Source: Streptomyces fructofermentans | GTDB taxonomy: Bacteria; Actinomycetota; Actinomycetes; Streptomycetales; Streptomycetaceae | Direction: 5' to 3' | NCBI RefSeq assembly: GCF_014651055.1 | Contig: NZ_BMWD01000009.1 | Coordinates: 80,840-144,839 of the forward strand | Length of the DNA: 64,000 bases | Part shown: positions 58,418 through 64,000 of the stretch, piece after piece | How the letters are laid out: the number at the start of each line of letters is the position of its first letter | Position numbering within the stretch: the stretch's first letter is position 1 | Notes under the pieces: generated by a model | Databases searched by the model: none | What the model saw: the letters and a program-made list of their open reading frames with translations, nothing else | Told to the model about the DNA's origin: nothing | Program-made: the position numbers and the translations under genes

Positions 58418-58543
58418 CTCCCGTACGACCACAGCCGCCCGCGCCCCCACTTCCCGTACAACCGGCCCTCACCCCGCGCTTCCCGTACCGCCACCGCCCG
58501 CACAGCCACTTCCCGTACGGCCGGTCCCCGGCCGTCCCCGTAC
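58418..58543. repeat. Five spaced TTCCCGTAC repeats upstream of the CaiB-family gene
   Basis: Nine-base copies start at 58418, 58451, 58480, 58510 and 58535 (the three inner ones identical, the outer two with one change). They fill the 168-base gap between the ADP-ribosylglycohydrolase array and the CoA-transferase gene. Spacing of 25-33 bases is close to three helical turns. Confidence 0.75.
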
Positions 58544-58572
58544 CGCTCCGAGAGCGAGGCGCAGCACACCGC

Positions 58573-59790
58573 ATGAGTGAACCAAGCCCCCACACCAGCG
58601 AACCGACCCGTCCCCTCACCGGTCTGCGGGTGCTCGACCTCGCGACCCTCTTCGCCGGTCCGCTCGCCGCCACGATGCTCGGCGACTTCGGCGCGGAGGT
58701 CGTCAAGATCGAGCACCCGCGCGTTCCGGACCCGTCCCGCGGCCACGGTCCGTCCAAGGACGGCATCGGCCTGTGGTGGAAGCTCCTCGGCCGCAACAAG
58801 CGCACGATGACGCTGGACCTGTCCGCTCCCGGCGGTCGCGCGACCCTGCTGCGGCTGGCCGCCTCCGCCGACGTGATCGTCGAGAACTTCCGCCCGGGCA
58901 CACTGGAGAAATGGGACCTCGGCTGGGACGAGCTGTCGGCCGCCAACCCCCGCCTGGTGCTGACCCGGGTCACCGGCTTCGGCCAGTTCGGGCCGTACGC
59001 CCGGCGCCCCGGCTTCGGCACGCTCGCCGAGGCGATGAGCGGATTCGCCGCGATCACCGGTGAGCCGGACGCCCCGCCGACGCTGCCGCCCTTCGGGCTC
59101 GCCGACTCGATCGCCGGCCTGGCCACCGCCTACGCGGTGATGACCGCGCTCGCGGCCCGCGACCGGACGGGCCGCGGCCAGGTCGTGGACATGGCGATCA
59201 TCGAACCGATCCTCACCGTCCTCGGCCCGCAGCCGCTCTGGTACGACCAGTTGGGCCACGTCCAGCCGCGCACCGGCAACCGCTCCCAGAACAACGCCCC
59301 GCGCAACACGTACCGCACGGCCGAGGGCACCTGGGTCGCCGTCTCGACGTCGGCCCAGTCGATCGCCGAACGCGTGATGCGCCTGGTCGGCCGCCCGGAC
59401 CTGATCGACGAGCCGTGGTTCGCCACGGGCGAGGACCGGGCCCGCCACAGCGACGTCCTCGACGAGGCGGTCGGCGGGTGGATCGCCCGGCACACCCGGG
59501 CGGAGGTCGTCGAGGCCTTCGAGCGGGCCCAGGCCGCGGTGGCCCCCGTCCAGGACGTACGGGACGTCATGACGGACCCGCAGTACACGGCCCTCGACAC
59601 GATCACCACCGTCGACGACCCCGAACTGGGCCCGCTGCGCATGCAGAACGTCCTCTTCCGCCTCACCGACACCCCCGGCGCGATCCGCTGGGCGGGCCGC
59701 CCGCACGGCGCCGACACCGACGCGGTCCTCACCGAGCTCGGTCTGACGGAGACCGAGATCAAGACGCTGCGGGCGGAGGGCGCGCTGTGA
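58573..59790 (+). CDS. CaiB/BaiF family III CoA-transferase
   Basis: This 405-residue family III CoA-transferase (formyl-CoA transferase and BaiF group) begins LTGLRVLDLATLFAGPLAATMLGDFGAEVVKIEHP. RNKRTMTLDLSAPGGRA and ENFRPGTLEKWDLGWDEL bind CoA. Asp178 in PFGLADSIAGLATAYAV aligns with the catalytic aspartate of formyl-CoA transferase. It would move CoA between two carboxylic acids without ATP. The stop overlaps the GTG of the CitE-like gene, suggesting that a CoA ester made here is cleaved by the next enzyme. Confidence 0.93.
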   Translation: MSEPSPHTSEPTRPLTGLRVLDLATLFAGPLAATMLGDFGAEVVKIEHPRVPDPSRGHGPSKDGIGLWWKLLGRNKRTMTLDLSAPGGRATLLRLAASADVIVENFRPGTLEKWDLGWDELSAANPRLVLTRVTGFGQFGPYARRPGFGTLAEAMSGFAAITGEPDAPPTLPPFGLADSIAGLATAYAVMTALAARDRTGRGQVVDMAIIEPILTVLGPQPLWYDQLGHVQPRTGNRSQNNAPRNTYRTAEGTWVAVSTSAQSIAERVMRLVGRPDLIDEPWFATGEDRARHSDVLDEAVGGWIARHTRAEVVEAFERAQAAVAPVQDVRDVMTDPQYTALDTITTVDDPELGPLRMQNVLFRLTDTPGAIRWAGRPHGADTDAVLTELGLTETEIKTLRAEGAL

Positions 59791-60617
59791 ACGGGGAGTC
59801 CTCCGCGGCGATCCCGATCACCTGGCTCTACGTCCCCGGCGACCGGCCGGAGGTCGTCGCCAAGGCACTCGTGTCCGGCGCCGACGTGGTGGTCGTCGAC
59901 CTGGAGGACGCGGTCGCCGACGACCGCAAGGCGTACGCCCGCGCCGCCACCGCCGAACTCCTGCGGGAGCCGACGCCGACACCGGTCCACGTCCGGATCA
60001 ACGCCCTGGACGGCCCGGACGCCGCCGCCGACCTCGACGCCCTCGCCGCCTCGCCGGCGCTGTCGGGGCTGCGACTGCCCAAGATCACCTCGCCGATGCA
60101 GGTCGTCCGCACGGCGGAGAGCACCTCCCGCGTACCGCTGTACGCGCTGCTGGAGTCGGCCCTCGCCGTCGAGTACGCGTACGCGATCGCCACCGCCCAT
60201 CCCGTACTGCGCGGGATCGCGCTCGGCGAGGCGGACCTGCGCGCCGACCTCGGCGTACGGGAGGACGCGGGCCTCGACTGGTCCCGCTCGCGGATCGTCC
60301 TGGCCGCCAGGGCCGCGGGCCTGGCACCGCCGCCCCAGTCGGTGCACCCCGACGTGCGCGACCTCGCCTCGCTGGCCGACTCGTGCGCCCGGGGGCGGGC
60401 CCTGGGCTTCCTCGGCCGCGCGGCCATCCATCCGCGGCAGCTCCCGGTGATCGAGGCCGCCTACCTGCCGACCGGGAAGGAGATCGAGACGGCCGAGTCG
60501 GTGATCGAGGCCGCGGCCGTCCGGCCCGGCGCGCAGGCGCTGCCCGACGGGCTCTTCGTCGACGCCGCGGTCGTGGCGGCGGCCCGGCGCACGCTGTCCC
60601 TGGCCCGCCGCGCCTGA
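59787..60617 (+). CDS. CitE-like HpcH/HpaI-family CoA lyase
   Basis: This 276-residue TIM-barrel lyase of the citrate lyase beta / malyl-CoA lyase group has WLYVPGDRPEVVAKAL, VDLEDAVADDRKAYAR, metal and substrate residues in ALLESALAVEYAYAIA and ALGEADLRADLG, and the C-terminal GRAAIHPRQLPVIEAAYLP. Partner citrate lyase subunits are absent, so it is a freestanding acyl-CoA lyase (malyl-, citramalyl- or hydroxymethylglutaryl-like). The GTG start overlaps the CoA-transferase stop. A terminator follows at 60646. Confidence 0.9.
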   Translation: MNGESSAAIPITWLYVPGDRPEVVAKALVSGADVVVVDLEDAVADDRKAYARAATAELLREPTPTPVHVRINALDGPDAAADLDALAASPALSGLRLPKITSPMQVVRTAESTSRVPLYALLESALAVEYAYAIATAHPVLRGIALGEADLRADLGVREDAGLDWSRSRIVLAARAAGLAPPPQSVHPDVRDLASLADSCARGRALGFLGRAAIHPRQLPVIEAAYLPTGKEIETAESVIEAAAVRPGAQALPDGLFVDAAVVAAARRTLSLARRA

Positions 60618-60645
60618 CCCGGGCGGCGGGCGGCCGTACGCACGC

Positions 60646-60679
60646 GAAGGGGGCGCCCCCGCGCGGGAGCGCCCCCTTC
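60646..60679. terminator. Bidirectional terminator between the CitE-like gene and lgt
   Basis: An 11-bp stem (60646-60656 with 60669-60679) encloses a GC-rich 12-base loop. The arms start GAAGGGGG and end CCCCCTTC, so each strand has a short T-containing 3' arm. Confidence 0.85.
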
Positions 60680-60693
60680 GACCATGGACCGGG

Positions 60694-61818
60694 TCAGGAC
60701 TTCTTGGCGGACCCCGCCTCGTCCTTCGTGCCGGACGCCGTGTCGACCGCCGTGTCCGAGGGTGCGGTGACCGCGTCGCCGTCCGTGGCCGCGGCGGTGT
60801 CGTCGCCCGTGCTCCCGGACGCCTCGCCGTCGGTCGCCCCGCTGGTCGACTCCGCGTCGCCGTCGGCGTCGGGCTTCTTCGCCGTCGGCTTCTTCCCCGC
60901 GGACTCCGCGTCGCCGTCCGCGTCGGACTTCCCGTCCTCGGACTTCTTGTCCTCGGACTTCTTGTCGAGGTCCACGGCGTCCGTGTCGTCGTCGGCGTCG
61001 GGGGCCGCCGGTTCGACGACCTCCTCACGACCCGGACGGAGCCGGGCCGACAGCACGATGTAGACCACGGCGAGGACGAGGACGACGATCGCCGTCCAGT
61101 TGTTCAGGCGCATGCCGAGCACGTGGTGGGCCTCGTCGACCCGCATGTACTCGATCCAGAAGCGGCCCACGCAGTACGCGGCGACGTACAGCGCGAAGGC
61201 GCGGCCGTGGCCGAGCTTGAAGCGCCGGTCCGCCCAGATCACCAGGACGGCGACACCGACGCACCACAGCGACTCGTAGAGGAACGTCGGGTGGTAGTAG
61301 CCCGGCACCCGGCCGTCCGTCACGGACGTGATGTGCAGCGCCCAGGGAAGGTCCGTCTCCCGCCCGTACAGCTCCTGGTTGAACCAGTTGCCCCAGCGGC
61401 CGATGGCCTGTGCGAGGGCGATGCCGGGGGCGAGGGCGTCGGCCCAGGCCGGCAGCGGGATGCCCCGCCGGCGGCAGCCGATCCAGGCACCCACCGCGCC
61501 GAACGCGATGGCGCCCCAGATCCCGAGGCCGCCCTCCCAGATCTTGAAGGCGTCGACCCAGTCACGGCCCTCGCTGAAGTACAGCTGGTAGTCCGTGATG
61601 ACGTGGTAGAGCCGTCCGCCGACGAGTCCGAACGGAACGGCCCACACGGAGATGTCGGCCACGGTGCCGGCCCGGCCCCCGCGCGCGATCCACCGCTTGT
61701 TGCCGAGCCAGACGGCTACGAAGACGCCGATGATGATGCAGAACGCGTAGCCGCGCAGCGGAATGGGGCCAAGATGCAGCACACCGCGCGACGGGCTGGG
61801 AATGTAGGCAAGTTCCAT
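60694..61818 (-). CDS. lgt: Prolipoprotein diacylglyceryl transferase
   Basis: This 374-residue membrane enzyme transfers diacylglycerol to the Cys of lipobox proteins. Seven hydrophobic helices are seen. The Lgt signature IALAQAIGRWGNWFNQELYG and the conserved GGRLYHVITDY and RFWIEYMRVDE are intact. The last ~105 residues are a soluble acidic/Lys tail (repeated KKSEDKKSED, DADGDAES) absent from shorter Lgt proteins but common in length-variable form in Streptomyces. The ATG at 61818 is supported by the conserved start MELAYIPSPSRGVLHLGPIPLRGY; no strong ribosome binding site is visible. Confidence 0.96.
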   Translation of the reverse strand: MELAYIPSPSRGVLHLGPIPLRGYAFCIIIGVFVAVWLGNKRWIARGGRAGTVADISVWAVPFGLVGGRLYHVITDYQLYFSEGRDWVDAFKIWEGGLGIWGAIAFGAVGAWIGCRRRGIPLPAWADALAPGIALAQAIGRWGNWFNQELYGRETDLPWALHITSVTDGRVPGYYHPTFLYESLWCVGVAVLVIWADRRFKLGHGRAFALYVAAYCVGRFWIEYMRVDEAHHVLGMRLNNWTAIVVLVLAVVYIVLSARLRPGREEVVEPAAPDADDDTDAVDLDKKSEDKKSEDGKSDADGDAESAGKKPTAKKPDADGDAESTSGATDGEASGSTGDDTAAATDGDAVTAPSDTAVDTASGTKDEAGSAKKS

Positions 61819-61946
61819 GGCAGGGTCGACGCTACCCTGCCGGGCGGCGCGTGCGGCCACCCGCCCGGGCTACGGCTCGATAACGAGACCGATGGGAGCA
61901 CCGGGGCCGGCGGGACACGGGGGACGTGCCCGACGGCCCGCGGGGC

Positions 61947-62720
61947 TCACGCCGCGTCGGCCTGCCGCACCAGTTGCTTCAGCTTCGCCGGGGTCATCGT
62001 CTGGTCCTGGTAGATGTTCTTCCCGTTGAGCAGGACCGTGGGCGTGCCGCTGAAGCCGCCGCTCTGGAAGGCCTTGTTGGACTCCGCGACCCAGCTGTCG
62101 TGGGTGCCGTCGTCCACGCACTGGCGGAAGGCGGGGGTGTCGAGCCCGTCGACCTTGCCCGCCAGCTCGACGAGCTTGCCGTTGTCCGCGAACGCGTCGT
62201 CCGTCTCGGGGGGCTGGTTCCGGAAGAGCACGTCGTGGTACGCGGGGAACTTCCCGGCGCCCTGGGCGCACGCGGCGGCGTTGGCCGCGCGCAGCGAGCC
62301 GCTGCCGCCCATGTTCCCGTCGATGAGGGTGGCGAGGTGGTACTCGACCTTGAGCTGTCCGGAGTCCGTCAGCTCATGGATCGTGGCGCGGTAGGCGTCC
62401 TCGAAGCTCTTGCAGGCCGGGCAGCGGAAGTCCTCCCACACCGTGAGCGTCGACTTGGCGCTCTCCTTGCCGACGGGGATGGCGAGGCTGTCCTCCCCGT
62501 TCGCCCCCGAGGGCGCCGTCACCGGGCCGGCCGTGTCGGTGTCGTCCTTGCCCGAGCCGGCGGCCAGTACGCCGATGACCGCGGCCAGCGCCAGCACGCA
62601 GACGACCGCGCCGCCCACGATCAGCACCCGGCGGCGCTTCTCCGCGGACTTCTGCTTCTCTCGCTCTTCCGCCAGCCGCTCGCGGGCGGTGCGCTTTCCC
62701 TCACGGTTCTTCTCGCTCAC
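61947..62720 (-). CDS. Membrane-anchored DsbA-like thioredoxin-fold protein
   Basis: This 257-residue protein has a charged cytoplasmic N-terminus (EKNREGKRTARERLAEEREKQKSAEKRRR), one transmembrane helix (VLIVGGAVVCVLALAAVIGVLAAG), and an external DsbA-family domain with active site CPAC (Cys100, Cys103) in VWEDFRCPACKSFED and the cis-Pro region FSGTPTVLLNGK. An extra Cys pair (CAQ, CVDDG) lies in the helical insert. It probably forms or breaks disulfides in exported proteins. The GTG start follows an upstream terminator; the gene lies between trpA and lgt. Confidence 0.92.
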   Translation of the reverse strand: MSEKNREGKRTARERLAEEREKQKSAEKRRRVLIVGGAVVCVLALAAVIGVLAAGSGKDDTDTAGPVTAPSGANGEDSLAIPVGKESAKSTLTVWEDFRCPACKSFEDAYRATIHELTDSGQLKVEYHLATLIDGNMGGSGSLRAANAAACAQGAGKFPAYHDVLFRNQPPETDDAFADNGKLVELAGKVDGLDTPAFRQCVDDGTHDSWVAESNKAFQSGGFSGTPTVLLNGKNIYQDQTMTPAKLKQLVRQADAA

Positions 62721-62735
62721 ATCCGGCAGAACGAA

Positions 62736-62762
62736 CCGGGGAGGCGCAGCGCGCCTCCCCGG
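62736..62762 (-). terminator. Terminator downstream of trpA
   Basis: GGGGAGGCGC (62738-62747) and GCGCCTCCCC (62751-62760) form a perfect 10-bp stem, extended by CC/GG, with a three-base AGC loop. It separates the trp genes from the DsbA-like gene. Confidence 0.85.
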
Positions 62763-62825
62763 CCCCAGGTCCACCCGTTCGAGTGACCGATTCGTCCCCT
62801 GTCCCCGTGCGGGAACGGCCGTGCG

Positions 62826-63641
62826 TCAGCCGGTGCGGCGCACGCCCTTCGCGAGATCGGCGGCGAGGGCGCGGACCGCGGCGAGTCCCGTGCTCTCGTC
62901 GGGGGCGTCCAGCATCCGCTTCACGAAGGCCGAGCCGACGATGACGCCGTCGGCGAAGCCGGCGACCTCGGCGGCCTGTTCGGCGTTCGAGACGCCGAGT
63001 CCCACGCAGACCGGCAGGTCGGTGGTGGCCCTGGTGCGTCCGACGAGGTCCTGTGCCTGCTCGCCGACGGACGCGCGGGTGCCGGTGACCCCCATCAGGG
63101 AGGCCGCGTAGACGAAGCCGGAGCCCGCCGCGGTGATCTCGGCGAGCCGGGCGTCCTTGCTGCTGGGGGCGACGACGAAGACGGTCGCGAGGCCGTGCTT
63201 GTCGGCGTGCTCCCGCCACAGCGCGGACTCCTGCACGGGGAGGTCGGGCAGGATGCAGCCCGCCCCGCCGGCCTCCGCGAGCTCGGCGGTGAAGCGCTCG
63301 ACGCCGTAGCGGTCGATCGGGTTCCAGTACGTCATGACGAGTACGGGCCTGCCGGTGGCCTCGAAGGCCTCGCGGACGGTCCGCATCACGTCGGCGATCC
63401 GGACGCCGCCGCGCAGGGCGATGTCGTCGGCGGTCTGGATGACCGGCCCGTCGAGGACCGGGTCGCTGTGGGGCAGGCCGATCTCCACGACGTCGGCCCC
63501 GCCGTCGAAGGCGGCCTTGACCGCCGCGATCCCGCCGTCCACGGTCGGGAACCCGGCCGGGAGGTAGGCGATGAGCGCGGACCGGCCCTCGGCCCTGGCC
63601 GCGGCGAGTGTGTCGTCCAGCAGCCTGATGTTGCCGCTCAC
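62826..63641 (-). CDS. trpA: Tryptophan synthase alpha subunit
   Basis: This 271-residue subunit cleaves indole-3-glycerol phosphate to indole and glyceraldehyde-3-phosphate. The catalytic Glu is in DVVEIGLPHSDPVLDGPVIQ (with the second catalytic Asp nearby), and ALIAYLPAGFPTVDGG, LVMTYWNPIDRYG and GVIVGSAFVKRML are conserved. The ATG overlaps the trpB stop by four bases (ATGA), ensuring equal subunit synthesis. It is the last trp gene here and is closed by the hairpin at 62736. Confidence 0.97.
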   Translation of the reverse strand: MSGNIRLLDDTLAAARAEGRSALIAYLPAGFPTVDGGIAAVKAAFDGGADVVEIGLPHSDPVLDGPVIQTADDIALRGGVRIADVMRTVREAFEATGRPVLVMTYWNPIDRYGVERFTAELAEAGGAGCILPDLPVQESALWREHADKHGLATVFVVAPSSKDARLAEITAAGSGFVYAASLMGVTGTRASVGEQAQDLVGRTRATTDLPVCVGLGVSNAEQAAEVAGFADGVIVGSAFVKRMLDAPDESTGLAAVRALAADLAKGVRRTG

Positions 63642-64000
63642 TTGGCGTCCCCCTCGATCTCGGCGCGGTCGCTGTCGGCGTCCGGCTCCACGGTGGCGTC
63701 CGTGTCGTACAGACCGAAGTAGCGGGCGGCCGTGTCCATGTCCTTGTCGCCGCGGCCGGACAGGTTGACGACGACGAGGCCGTCCCTGCCCAGTTCCCTG
63801 CCGACCTCCAGCGCCCCGGCGAGGGCGTGGGCGCTCTCGATCGCCGGGATGATGCCCTCGCTGCGGGAGAGCAGGCGCAGCGCCTGCATGGCGGCGTCGT
63901 CGGTGACCGCGCGGTACTCGCCGCGGCCGCTGTCCTTGAGGTACGCGTGCTCGGGGCCGATGCCCGGGTAGTCGAGTCCGGCCGAGATCGAGTAGGGCTC
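63638..64000 (-). CDS. trpB: Tryptophan synthase beta subunit (3' part)
   Basis: The C-terminal 120 residues of TrpB are present; the gene runs off the right edge. The segments EPYSISAGLDYPGIGPEHAY, SEGIIPAIESAHALAGAL and VVNLSGRGDKDMDTAARYFGL are diagnostic; SGRGDKD is the conserved end of the PLP-phosphate and interface region. The complete enzyme condenses indole with serine. The last ~20 residues are a short acidic extension. Its stop overlaps the trpA start. Confidence 0.97.
   Translation of the reverse strand, partial: EPYSISAGLDYPGIGPEHAYLKDSGRGEYRAVTDDAAMQALRLLSRSEGIIPAIESAHALAGALEVGRELGRDGLVVVNLSGRGDKDMDTAARYFGLYDTDATVEPDADSDRAEIEGDAK

Noticed and set aside
58418..58543. Possible CRISPR array
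   Set aside because: Repeats are only nine bases, spacers are unequal and GC-rich, and no cas genes are present.

Overview
The window is a high-GC actinobacterial chromosome segment and almost certainly Streptomyces or a close relative. It has pervasive G/C at third codon positions, many GTG starts, tight ATGA/GTGA overlaps, Tat and lipoprotein exports, and a single TTA (bldA-type) codon noticed by eye. From memory, the backbone order (polA, a liv transporter, an ANTAR regulator, tRNA, pyk, gltBD, lgt, trpA-trpB) resembles the polA-to-trp region of Streptomyces coelicolor.

Region by region. 1-7.6 kb: polA (minus), a molybdopterin FdhF/YdeP-type oxidoreductase, a PaaI-type thioesterase, and two small exported proteins. 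7.8-13.6 kb: a complete branched-chain amino acid ABC transporter (binding lipoprotein, hairpin, then livHMGF), closed by a strong bidirectional terminator. 13.6-17.8 kb: an ANTAR response regulator, an unusual class I-shaped tRNA with anticodon CAA, a freestanding HTH/LAGLIDADG protein, pyruvate kinase and a SIMPL-domain protein. 17.9-31 kb: a Tat-exported 5'-nucleotidase, a two-gene hydroxamate-siderophore-type pair (N-monooxygenase and PLP decarboxylase), aminopeptidase N, an orphan receiver protein, chorismate mutase, a GH35 beta-galactosidase, a GNAT acetyltransferase, a secreted trypsin and a zinc-protease-like protein. 31-32.4 kb: an ankyrin protein followed by a block of 15-bp tandem repeats.

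32.4-43.1 kb is the most coherent accessory module. It holds two SDR dehydrogenases, echA20, ipdA, ipdB, ipdC, fadA6, kstR2, ipdF and two acyl-CoA dehydrogenases. This gene set matches the KstR2 regulon of Mycobacterium tuberculosis, which degrades the steroid C/D-ring remnant HIP. Two near-palindromic sites in its two divergent promoters fit a KstR2 operator. The HIP-CoA ligase gene (fadD3) and ring A/B genes are not in the window.

43-52.9 kb: a helical-repeat protein with a 72-residue upstream partner, a GH46 chitosanase, glutamate synthase (gltB-gltD) with a possible GlnR half-site, and a VIT1/CCC1-type Fe/Mn transporter. 53.1-58.4 kb: four consecutive ADP-ribosylglycohydrolase-family genes in one overlapping unit. 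The second has a degenerate metal site and a repeat-built N-terminal extension. 58.6-64 kb: a CaiB/BaiF CoA-transferase coupled to a CitE-like lyase, then lgt, a membrane-anchored DsbA-like protein, trpA and the 3' end of trpB on the minus strand.

No CRISPR array, insertion sequence, integrase or prophage was seen. The most unusual structures are the ADP-ribosylglycohydrolase quartet, the HIP module with its operators, the tRNA/LAGLIDADG pair, and several in-frame tandem-repeat expansions inside otherwise ordinary enzymes.
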